From Haloferula rosea (GTDB taxonomy: Bacteria; Verrucomicrobiota; Verrucomicrobiia; Verrucomicrobiales; Akkermansiaceae), in the NCBI RefSeq assembly GCF_016595525.1, contig NZ_JAENII010000002.1:1-64000 (forward strand): DNA of 64,000 nt, written 5' to 3'. Shown here one piece after another: positions 36,670 to 44,085 of this stretch (its first letter is position 1; the number at the start of each line of letters is the position of its first letter). Under the pieces are notes generated by a model, which saw only the letters and a program-made list of their open reading frames with translations, searched no databases and was not told the origin of the DNA. The translations under genes were made by a program, and so were the position numbers.

Positions 36670-36731
36670 GGATTTCGGATTTCGGATTGGGGATTTCGGA
36701 TTGGGGATTGGGGATTGGGGGGATTGGGGGA
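36670..36731. repeat. Short tandem repeat filling the imuA-imuB spacer
   Basis: The plus strand reads GGATTTCGGATTTCGGATTG and continues as GGGATTTCGGATTGGGGATT and GGGGATTGGGG units, ending in GGGGGATTGGGGGA. Units of 7-14 bases (GGATTTC, GGATTGG) fill the whole spacer from the imuA stop codon to the imuB start codon. It is G-rich on the plus strand and C-rich on the coding strand. Repeats of this kind are common between verrucomicrobial genes; here it replaces any normal ribosome-binding region for imuB. Confidence 0.8.
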
Positions 36732-37451
36732 TTATCCGGCGATGCGGGTTTTGGTGGTGAGGCGGGTGGTCCGGGCGGTGATGGATTTCTGGAGTTCGGA
36801 ACGGGGCAGGAGGAGGTCGGCGAGGGTGAGGTGGTGGGACAGGGTGAGTCGCAAGGCGGTGCCGGGGATGAAGGGGGTGGGGGTGAGTGCGAGCAGGGTG
36901 GTTTGGGTGGACTCGGCCAACTGGCGGAGTCGGTGCCAGGAGGAGCGGGGGATGCGCTGGAGTTCGCGCGGGGGCAGGGAGGAGAGGTCGAGAAGGACGA
37001 GGGGGAGGTTGCCGTCGCGCAGCAGGAGGTCGGCGGACTTCAGGGCCAGCTGGGTCTCGTGGCATCGGAGCCAGAGGATTTTCTGGCAGTCCTCGGTGCT
37101 TAAGGATCCGGGGTCGAACTGGTCGCGTGCGTCGATCAGCGCGAGTGGGAGTCCTGGGTGGGGGGCGTTGTCTTCCTCGGAGGCGAGAAGGGTGCTGACC
37201 AGCAGGGAGATTCCGCAGGTCGGGTGCTCCGGTGAGATTTCGGTGATGGCGCCGGAGGGGAATCCGGTGTCACGGGAGCACCAGGTGTGGAGAGGAAGGT
37301 GGGCCGGGTGGTCCCGGGGAGCTTCGGGTGGAAGGTCCCGAGGGTGGGGTGGAGGCCGGCGTTCCTGTGTGGAGGCGGGGGTGTTGCGATGAGCGGCGGG
37401 GAATTTCTCCCGGAGCTGTTTTCGCAGGTTGATGACCGTTTCGCTTGGCAT
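36732..37451 (-). CDS. imuA: ImuA, RecA-like mutagenesis accessory protein
   Basis: 239 residues. The RecA-like core is recognisable from GAITEISPEHPTCGISLLVS (degenerate P-loop region), LPLALIDARDQFDP, the RCHETQLALKSADLLLRDG segment and the LVLLDLSSL Walker-B-like strand. A proline-rich N-terminal stretch (~25-50) is unusual. ImuA joins ImuB and DnaE2 in SOS mutagenesis. It is the first gene of imuA-imuB-dnaE2, and a LexA-type palindrome lies 35 bases upstream of its start codon. Confidence 0.88.
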   Translation of the reverse strand: MPSETVINLRKQLREKFPAAHRNTPASTQERRPPPHPRDLPPEAPRDHPAHLPLHTWCSRDTGFPSGAITEISPEHPTCGISLLVSTLLASEEDNAPHPGLPLALIDARDQFDPGSLSTEDCQKILWLRCHETQLALKSADLLLRDGNLPLVLLDLSSLPPRELQRIPRSSWHRLRQLAESTQTTLLALTPTPFIPGTALRLTLSHHLTLADLLLPRSELQKSITARTTRLTTKTRIAG

Positions 37452-37486
37452 GAGGTGCGACGGGCATCTTGGCGGGGGATTTCAAA

Positions 37487-37500
37487 TGTTCAAGTGAACA
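37487..37500. promoter_or_regulatory. LexA-box candidate for imuA-imuB-dnaE2
   Basis: TGTTCAAGTGAACA is a perfect TGTTC-N4-GAACA palindrome, the LexA-binding motif I recall being reported for Verrucomicrobia. It is 35 bases upstream of the imuA ATG and overlaps the last three bases (stop codon) of the preceding tatD gene. This position fits repression of a promoter inside the end of tatD. Confidence 0.82.
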
Positions 37501-38266
37501 GTAAAAGGTGCTGGGTGTTTTCTGAGCACTGGTGGATGAGTTTTTCCGGATCCTGTTTCAGGTGGCTGGCGAGGGATTGGCCGATGGCGGGGAGGTTGGC
37601 GGGGTGGTTCCGGGCTTCGGACAAGGGGTGGGTGATGCTTTCCTCAGGGGGAAGCATGTCGGGGGCGTCGGTCTCGAGGAGCAGGCGGTCTGGGGGGACG
37701 TGTTTGAAGGTTTCGAGGACTTTGGATTTCTTCGGCTGGAGGAAGTAGCCTGAGAAGGAAAAGCGCGCTCCGAGGGGGAGGAGTCGGTCGATGAGTTCGC
37801 GGCTACCGCCAAAGGAGTGCATGAGGAATCCGCGCTTGGGTGGTGGCTCCTGCTGCAGTGCTTCGAGCAGAGGGCCCCAGGCTTTCAGGGCGTGGATGGT
37901 GAGGGGGAGTTGGCGCTCGCGGGCGAGTCGGACCTGCGGCAGGAAGACATCGAACTGCTCGGTGGTGGTGGGGTGGTCGATCCAGCGGTCGAGTCCGCAT
38001 TCGCCGATGGAGGCGTGGGGGTAGCGGTCGAGGAGGGCCTGGAGGGTGTCGAGCCAGGTCGAACTACGCTGATGGGCGAACCAGGGATGGAGGCCGAAGG
38101 CGGGGTGGACGAAGCCGGGGTGGGCATCCGCGAGGGCGGCGACCTCGGGCCAATCGCTCTCCGAGGTGCCATTGACGATGCAGCCGGTGATCCCGGCGGC
38201 CTTCATCTCGGTGATGATGCGGTCGGGATTGGGAAATTTCTGAAGGTGGTTGTGGGCGTCGAGCAC
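37490..38266 (-). CDS. TatD-family metal-dependent deoxyribonuclease/hydrolase
   Basis: 258 residues from a GTG start (38266), needed to keep the first metal motif LDAHNHL (HxH). Other ligands: ASIGECGLDRW (Glu), LTIHALKAWG (His), FLMHSFGG (His) and LLLETDAPDML (Asp). TatD proteins are TIM-barrel 3'-5' exonucleases or related hydrolases of about 260 residues. It precedes imuA on the same strand; the LexA box overlaps its stop codon, so the two units are probably separately controlled. Confidence 0.93.
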   Translation of the reverse strand: MLDAHNHLQKFPNPDRIITEMKAAGITGCIVNGTSESDWPEVAALADAHPGFVHPAFGLHPWFAHQRSSTWLDTLQALLDRYPHASIGECGLDRWIDHPTTTEQFDVFLPQVRLARERQLPLTIHALKAWGPLLEALQQEPPPKRGFLMHSFGGSRELIDRLLPLGARFSFSGYFLQPKKSKVLETFKHVPPDRLLLETDAPDMLPPEESITHPLSEARNHPANLPAIGQSLASHLKQDPEKLIHQCSENTQHLLLFT

Positions 38267-38577
38267 GGGTGGGAAGATGGAAGCTCAAAGTCGGCACGGC
38301 GCAAAGGAAGATGATTCCGCTATGGGTCGGGGCGATCCCGGGTGGAGGATTGGCGTTCTAACAGCTTTCGGGCCGGATCCGAGGTCGGCATGGGAGCGCG
38401 GCAACTTGATGCCGGGAGCTCAGGCAATCATGGATGCCTGTTGCTCCGTTCGATCAAGGGCTGGAGATGTCTGCGTTGGGTGTTGCGCAACCCACCGGCA
38501 ACCCATCGATGTCCGCTCCGATCTGGAGCGGAATCTCTGGGGAGTTCTTCCGGGTGATGAGGGCTGGAGAGGCGAGG
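38267..38577 (-). other. Intergenic interval upstream of tatD
   Basis: Between the stop of the DUF5060 gene and the tatD start. I see no conserved reading frame, no clear hairpin with a T-tract and no repeat. It must hold the tatD promoter. Confidence 0.5.
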
Positions 38578-41046
38578 TTATTTGCGGATGACCGCCAGCC
38601 AGTCGTTCTTGTCCGGGGCTTGGATGGTATTTCCCTCAAGTGCGGATGGCTGGGCCATGGCTCCGGTCCGGGGATTGAACCAAGCGATGTTGAACGACTT
38701 GCCAGAGGGGAGTTTGATCTGGGCCGATCCGCCGTCGGGAAGGTAGACGAGGTAGATTTCGCCTTCCTTGGCGAAGCAGTAGCGGGAGTTGTCGAACTTG
38801 GTGTTGCCGACGAGTTCATCCTGACAGGTCATGTCCTGGAAGGGGATGTCCTGATCGCGGAAGAATTCGAGAGCGTGGCGGGCGTAGTCCCAGCTCAGGT
38901 CGCGGGAACGCCAGTCTTCCGCGATGAGGTCGTTCTCGGGGAGTTTGTAGCCGAAGTAGTATTCCACGCCGCCACCTCCTGCGAGGATGGTGCCCCAGAG
39001 GGTGTATTTGCGGACGTCATCGACGGTTGGAGCTTTCGCGGCTTTCCCGGATTTCCTCAGTTCCGCCATGTTGGCGTAGCTGTCATCGGGTGGCATGCCG
39101 AAGCCGGCATCGCCGGGTTCATCGAAGCTGACGACCCATGGCTTGCCTGCCTTGGCGGATTTCCGGGCCCACCTGACCACCTGCTGGTGGCAGTGTTTCA
39201 CGTTGCTGTTCTGGAGCGAGAGGCCGTGAAGGTTGGAGTTCTTGCCGAGGTGGGGTCCATAGACCTTGTCCTGCTGGGGTGGGAAAGTATGCAGGACGAT
39301 CGGGTGTCCGTAGGCGTCCATGGCCTCGATCCACTCCATCATGTCTTTCTGCTGTCGGGTTGTCTGGGTGTTTTCCTCACCGAGATTCCAGTTCAGTGCG
39401 AGGTTGTGGCCGTAGCGTGCGATGATTTCCCGGAGATAGAGTTTGCGTTCCGGGCCGCAGTCGCCGCCGTCGAGTGACTGGGCGGCTCCAGGGCCGTTGA
39501 GGTCATCGTTCTCGGTTTCCTGCAGTTTGAAGTGGAGGAAGAGTCCCTTGTTCGTGCCGTGGTCGAAGACGATTCCCCACTGGTCCAATTTACTGCAGTC
39601 GTAGTGGAGCTTGTCGTTCCGTTCGACGAAGGGCCAGACGTTGTCTCCGTCGCCGCCGGCGTTGTAGGGCAGGAAGGAGAAGGCGTTCATGCCCTTTCCG
39701 GAAAGGTAGTTGAGCGCGCCGATGAGTCCCTTGCCCTTGTTCTGTTTCCAGGTCGGGTCACCGGGTTGCCAGTCGGCAAGGTGCTTGCTGAAGGTCTTGA
39801 GTGGCACCTTTCCGGGTTTGTTGGCGCGTGTGTTGTCGAAGTCCGTGTAGCCGAGAAGGGTCTCGGGGGCATCGGCTCCCGCCTTCAGGAAGTAGCTCTT
39901 GTCTTCGGCGAACTGCAGGTGGTGCTTGCCGACATAGCGAAGGCGGCCGCGAGCGCGGAAATCGGGGAGTCGGGCGTCGGATTGGCTGACGGTGAAGCGA
40001 CCGGTTTTGCCGTCGAATGGCTCCAGTGCGGTTCCTTCCTCGCCGAGGGCATCGTGCCGGCCGCGGGAAAAGTGGATCGTGTAGCTCCATTGGCCAGCCT
40101 TGTCGGGGGAGAGGTGGGCGCGCCATGTGGTGCCGGATTCCGCCGAGCTTTCCCCGGCATTTCCATCGGCAGCGAAGTAACCGGGGATCCGGTAGGTGGG
40201 GGCGCCGGATTCATGGGTGAAGGTCACACTGAAATCGTGGTCGGTGAAGGCGTTCGGCTGGTTGTCCAGCTCGTGGGCGTAGGGGCCGTTGAGGTCGACG
40301 GTGACCTTGTGCCATGTCTTCAGGTCGCCGCTGATGGTTACGGATCCGTCGCCGTCGGGTTGGCGGGGTTCGACAAGCGGGGGACCGGAAGGTTTGCTCG
40401 GGTTTTTCTTGGCGACCTGCGGCTTCGGCATGGCGGTGAGGGCCTTGGCGGTCTTCTGGTCCGCGGCGGTGAAGGTGAGTCCCGACCAGCGCGCGCGGGA
40501 TGACTGGTTGGCGCCGATGGATGCAATGGTGGATCGCACAGCGATGATGTCGTCCCTGCCGAGTTCGACGTTCTTCCAGGTCTTGTTGTAGGTGGGGCCC
40601 TCTTCGGTGGATTGCTTGGCGAGTGGTGCGGTGAAGGAGCCGAGTGCATCCGAGCCGATCTTGACCTGATAGGTCGAGCGGCCGTCGTTTTCGCCCACGG
40701 CGTGGAGGGTGATGTGGTATTTGCCCGCGGGGATGCGCGATACCGTGTTGGCTTCGGCCGTCTTGTGCTTGTCCGGGTCGATGGCGAGCCACTTGTTACG
40801 GTCCACGTAGTAGCCTTCACCGGCATCGAAGTCCTTGGCCGGGACGGTGTATGCTGCCTTGCCGGGTTTTGCCGACTCAGCTGCCTCCGTGGCGATCAGC
40901 AGGGTTCCATCCGGAAGGGTGGCGGGGGTTGCTGATGGGATTGGTTTCCTGGTGGGCTCCAAGAGAGGTTGCTGGACGGAGTCATCTGCATGGAGGGTGC
41001 AGAAAGTGACGAAGACTGCCGTCGTGAGCTGCAGGCTGGGTTTCAT
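38578..41046 (-). CDS. Secreted DUF5060 glycoside-hydrolase-like protein with C-terminal collagen-binding-like domain
   Basis: 822 residues with a signal peptide (MKPSLQLTTAVFVTFCTLHA). Residues ~35-210 form an N-terminal carbohydrate-binding-like domain; ~240-350 is DUF5060 (WHKVTVDLNGPYAHELD, YRIPGYFAADGNAGES, WSYTIHFSRG). A TIM-barrel-like region follows (LNYLSGKGMNAFSFLPYNAG, LALNWNLGEENTQ, PWVVSFDEPG, with Glu at strand ends). The last ~90 residues (YLVYLPDGGSAQIKLP, FNIAWFNPRTG) match the putative collagen-binding domain often fused to such barrels. Likely an extracellular polysaccharidase of unknown substrate. Monocistronic. Confidence 0.85.
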   Translation of the reverse strand: MKPSLQLTTAVFVTFCTLHADDSVQQPLLEPTRKPIPSATPATLPDGTLLIATEAAESAKPGKAAYTVPAKDFDAGEGYYVDRNKWLAIDPDKHKTAEANTVSRIPAGKYHITLHAVGENDGRSTYQVKIGSDALGSFTAPLAKQSTEEGPTYNKTWKNVELGRDDIIAVRSTIASIGANQSSRARWSGLTFTAADQKTAKALTAMPKPQVAKKNPSKPSGPPLVEPRQPDGDGSVTISGDLKTWHKVTVDLNGPYAHELDNQPNAFTDHDFSVTFTHESGAPTYRIPGYFAADGNAGESSAESGTTWRAHLSPDKAGQWSYTIHFSRGRHDALGEEGTALEPFDGKTGRFTVSQSDARLPDFRARGRLRYVGKHHLQFAEDKSYFLKAGADAPETLLGYTDFDNTRANKPGKVPLKTFSKHLADWQPGDPTWKQNKGKGLIGALNYLSGKGMNAFSFLPYNAGGDGDNVWPFVERNDKLHYDCSKLDQWGIVFDHGTNKGLFLHFKLQETENDDLNGPGAAQSLDGGDCGPERKLYLREIIARYGHNLALNWNLGEENTQTTRQQKDMMEWIEAMDAYGHPIVLHTFPPQQDKVYGPHLGKNSNLHGLSLQNSNVKHCHQQVVRWARKSAKAGKPWVVSFDEPGDAGFGMPPDDSYANMAELRKSGKAAKAPTVDDVRKYTLWGTILAGGGGVEYYFGYKLPENDLIAEDWRSRDLSWDYARHALEFFRDQDIPFQDMTCQDELVGNTKFDNSRYCFAKEGEIYLVYLPDGGSAQIKLPSGKSFNIAWFNPRTGAMAQPSALEGNTIQAPDKNDWLAVIRK

Positions 41047-41265
41047 GGTGGTGATGGTGTTTTTGGAGAGGTCAGGAAGGGTTTCCTGTGAGTCGGTCGA
41101 CCGGGATCAACGTGGAAGGATTACGGTTTCTTGCAGGTGTCTTGTGTCAGCACCCTTCAAGGGATTTCGATTCCGGCGGATCGTGCCACGGGGAACCGAG
41201 GTTGGAGGGATGCGAGAGCATCACGATAGGTGACATTTCGAGGGTGAGCGGGTGGATGCAAGCCC

Positions 41266-41302
41266 CTGGACGCAGAAACGGCCCGCCGTGATGGCGGGCC
41301 GT
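41266..41302 (-). terminator. Hairpin terminator downstream of tRNA-Leu, with CTGCGTCCAG-type tail
   Basis: On the minus strand a perfect 10-bp stem, ACGGCCCGCC / GGCGGGCCGT (plus coordinates 41278-41287 and 41293-41302), with a 5-base loop, is followed by TTCTGCGTCCAG (41266-41277). It is 21 bases beyond the tRNA 3' end. The same 12-base tail follows the hairpin at 57893-57928. Confidence 0.7.
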
Positions 41303-41323
41303 TCTCTCCGGATTTCCAGAAGA

Positions 41324-41408
41324 TGGTGCTCGAGGGGGGAATCGAACCCCCACGGGTTACCCCACATGATCCTTAGTCATGCGCGTCTACCAATTCCGCC
41401 ACCCGAGC
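41324..41408 (-). tRNA. tRNA-Leu, anticodon AAG, CCA encoded
   Basis: Acceptor stem GCTCGGG/CTCGAGC (one G-T pair), discriminator A and encoded CCA; D-arm GGCGGAATTGGTAGACGCG; anticodon arm CATGA-CTAAGGA-TCATG, all five pairs Watson-Crick, with U33 and anticodon AAG; long variable arm (GTGGGGTAACCCGT) as expected for class II Leu; T-arm GTGGGGGTTCGATTCCCCC. 85 bases including CCA. The fold leaves no alternative 7-base loop. An A at position 34 is rare in bacterial tRNA-Leu. Confidence 0.95.
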
Positions 41409-41549
41409 CGGTTGTGGAAATCGTGGACGGCGGAGATAGGAGGGAAGCCCGGTATTGGCAAGAGAATCTTTGACGAAAATGTGGAAATTCTCATCCGCTG
41501 CGATCAGGGCTTGCCACTGGGGGCTGGGCGACAAGCATGGGCGGCGATC

Positions 41550-42617
41550 ATGGATGCGATCCGCGCCGACAACGTCGTAAAGAAATTCGGGGACGTGACG
41601 GCCCTTGATGGGGTGAGCGTTGAAGTCGCAGCAGGGGAATTGTTTTTCCTGTTGGGTGCTTCGGGCTGTGGCAAGACCACGCTTTTGCGCTGCATTGCGG
41701 GACTGGAGCAGCCGACGTCGGGAGGGGTGTTCTTTGGAGACGAGGAGGTCACCGGGCTGCCGCCGCACAAGCGGGAAGCGGCGATGGTGTTCCAGAGCTA
41801 CGCGCTGTGGCCCCACTTGAACGTGGCTCGGAATGTCGGCTTCGGGCTCGAGGAGCGCAAGGTGGCCCGGGATGAGATCAAGCGGCGTGTCGATGAGGCA
41901 CTGGAATTGGTTCACCTCGGGGGCATGGGTGAGCGTGGTGTGGATCAGTTGTCCGGTGGTCAGCAGCAGCGGGTGGCGCTGGCGCGTGCCTTGGTGGTGC
42001 GTCCGAAGTGTCTGCTGTTGGATGAGCCCTTATCGAATCTGGATGCCAAGTTGCGGATCGAGATGCGGCGTGAGATCCGTCGGATCGTGAAAGAGGGTGG
42101 GTTGACGGCGATCTATGTGACGCATGATCAGGAGGAGGCGTTGGCGATGGCGGACCGGATGGCGGTCCTGAATCGGGGGACGATCGCTCAGTTGGGCACA
42201 CCGCAGGAGATTTACAGGGAGCCGCGCACCCCATTTGTCGCGGGATTCATGGGCGAGACGAACCTTCTCAAGGGCAAGGTGCGTGAGGTGCGTTCGGGAT
42301 TCGTCATGGCTGACACGGAGGCGGGAGCATTCGTCGGCCGATTGACGGACCCTTCATGGGAACCCGAGGCCGGTGAGTCGGTCCGGATCTCGGTGCGACC
42401 GGAGGCCTGGTTGTTGGACTCTCCCTCGGGTGGGAATACGCTGGTCGGGAAGATCGTCGAGCGAAGCTATCTGGGGCAGTGCATTCAGTATGAAGTCGAG
42501 ACCGCTCTCGGCAGGCAGGGGGTGGTCGAGCTCAACCCGATCCAGGTCCGGGATCCGGGTGAGGCAGAGGTGCGTCTCACCGCGAGGCACGAGGATGTGG
42601 TCGTCATGAAGTCCTGA
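41550..42617 (+). CDS. ABC transporter ATP-binding protein (PotA/FbpC type)
   Basis: 355 residues from the ATG at 41550; the open frame starts inside the tRNA and was trimmed. Walker A GASGCGKTTLL, Q-loop VFQSYALWPHL, signature LSGGQQQRVALARAL, Walker B CLLLDEPLSNLD and the H-loop IYVTHDQEEALAMADR are intact. The C-terminal TOBE-type domain (~residues 240-355) and the first gene position before a binding protein and a fused permease fit iron(III)/polyamine-type importers. The next gene starts after 4 bases. Substrate not determined. Confidence 0.94.
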   Translation: MDAIRADNVVKKFGDVTALDGVSVEVAAGELFFLLGASGCGKTTLLRCIAGLEQPTSGGVFFGDEEVTGLPPHKREAAMVFQSYALWPHLNVARNVGFGLEERKVARDEIKRRVDEALELVHLGGMGERGVDQLSGGQQQRVALARALVVRPKCLLLDEPLSNLDAKLRIEMRREIRRIVKEGGLTAIYVTHDQEEALAMADRMAVLNRGTIAQLGTPQEIYREPRTPFVAGFMGETNLLKGKVREVRSGFVMADTEAGAFVGRLTDPSWEPEAGESVRISVRPEAWLLDSPSGGNTLVGKIVERSYLGQCIQYEVETALGRQGVVELNPIQVRDPGEAEVRLTARHEDVVVMKS

Positions 42618-42621
42618 GGTC

Positions 42622-44085
42622 ATGTGGAAACGAGCACTTCCAATACTGATTCTGCTGATTGTGGTCGTGGCGGCGCCGCTGGTGCTTCGCCGTGATTCTG
42701 AAGTGGCCGAAGCGGGGCAAGGGGATGACCGTTTGGTGATCATCACTCCGCACAACGATTCGATCCGTGCTGAGTTTGGAGAAGCCTTCGCCGAGCATTG
42801 GATGGAAAAGACCGGCCGCAGCATCCACGTCGACTGGCGGGCGCCGGGTGGTGGTGGCGAGATCCGGAAGTTGGTCAATGGTGCCTTCGAAGCGGCGGAG
42901 GATCTGGGCAAGCAGGGCACCGAGTTCGATGTGTTTTTCGGAGGCGGGACGAAGGATTTCATTGGTCAGGCGAAGCTGGGGCATCTGGCGGAGCTGACGG
43001 TCTTTGAGGATGAACCGCAGTGGTTCCGCGATGATTGCGTGCCGGCTTCGTTTTCCGGGGAAACCTATTATGACCCGGACCACCATTGGGTGGGTGTGTG
43101 CGTGTCGCAGTTCGGCATTGTCTACAACAAGGACGCGGTCGAGTGGATCGATGTGGCGTCACCGCAGCGCTGGGAAGATCTCGGGGATCCGGCGTACTTC
43201 GGACGGTTGGCTCTGGCAGATCCCACCAAGAGCAGTTCGGTGACGCAGGCATTCGAGATGCTGATCCAGGAGCAGATGCAGTTGGTGCTGGCCGAGGAGG
43301 GAGACTCACCGGAAGCGCGGGCCAAGGGATGGAAGCAGGGGCTCAATCTGTTGCAGCGATTGGGGGCGAACGCGCGCTACTTCACGGATTCGGCAAGCAA
43401 GATTCCTCATGACGTGGCGCTGGGTGATGCGGCAGCCGGGACCTGCATCGATTTCTACGGTCGTTCGTTCGAGGACTCGGTGCGTTCACACGACGGTGAG
43501 AGCCGGCTGAAATGGATTTCGCCGATCGGCGGAACTTCGGTAAGTGTGGACTCGATCGCGGTGTTCCGGGGAGCTCCGCAGATGGAGATTGCGCAGGAGT
43601 TCGTGAGGTTCTGTCTGACCGAGCGTGGCCAGCTGCTCTGGAATTTGAAGCCCGGGGTGGAAGGCGGACCGAAGAGCCGGTCTTTGCGTCGTTTGCCGGT
43701 GAGAAGGGATCTCTACACTCCGGACCGCCTGGCCCAGTTCACCGACCCGGATGCGCTGCCGTTCGAGCGCGCGGGAAATTTCGTCTATCAGCCTGAGTTG
43801 ACCGGGGCGGCATTCGACGCCCTGAGGGTGATTTTCCGTGCGATGTGCATGGACCCGCACGATGAGTTGAAGGATGCATGGGAAGCGGCGGCCATCGATG
43901 GTCGGGGCAGCCTCGAGCGACTGTTTGATGTCGAGGTGGTTTCCTACGAGCGGGTCATGAACGAATTGCTACCCGTTCTCGATGGTGAGGATCGACTCGA
44001 ATCGGCCCGTGCCATGACTGAGATCTCGAAGCACTTCCGCAAGCAGTACCAGCAGGTGGCCAAGGGTGAAGGAGGGAAACCATGA
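42622..44085 (+). CDS. ABC transporter extracellular solute-binding protein
   Basis: 487 residues with an N-terminal membrane or signal helix (ALPILILLIVVVAAPLVL) and a family-1 binding-protein fold: LVIITPHNDSIRAEFGEAF, EFDVFFGGGTKDFIGQA, FGIVYNKDAVEWIDV, RLALADPTKSSSVTQAFEML, VSVDSIAVFRGAP. This resembles FbpA/PotD-like proteins for iron(III), thiamine, phosphonate or polyamine, but it is ~140 residues longer than FbpA because of a long C-terminal helical region. Its stop overlaps the permease start by four bases. Confidence 0.86.
   Translation: MWKRALPILILLIVVVAAPLVLRRDSEVAEAGQGDDRLVIITPHNDSIRAEFGEAFAEHWMEKTGRSIHVDWRAPGGGGEIRKLVNGAFEAAEDLGKQGTEFDVFFGGGTKDFIGQAKLGHLAELTVFEDEPQWFRDDCVPASFSGETYYDPDHHWVGVCVSQFGIVYNKDAVEWIDVASPQRWEDLGDPAYFGRLALADPTKSSSVTQAFEMLIQEQMQLVLAEEGDSPEARAKGWKQGLNLLQRLGANARYFTDSASKIPHDVALGDAAAGTCIDFYGRSFEDSVRSHDGESRLKWISPIGGTSVSVDSIAVFRGAPQMEIAQEFVRFCLTERGQLLWNLKPGVEGGPKSRSLRRLPVRRDLYTPDRLAQFTDPDALPFERAGNFVYQPELTGAAFDALRVIFRAMCMDPHDELKDAWEAAAIDGRGSLERLFDVEVVSYERVMNELLPVLDGEDRLESARAMTEISKHFRKQYQQVAKGEGGKP

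Noticed and set aside
36670-36731. Possible CRISPR array in the imuA-imuB spacer
   Set aside because: Units of 7-14 bases with no unique spacers and no cas genes; a simple tandem repeat.
36670-37065. Upstream extension of imuB through the simple repeat and imuA region
   Set aside because: Peptide is Pro/Arg-rich repeat sequence in a different frame of imuA; conserved ImuB sequence begins exactly at the TTG at 36669.
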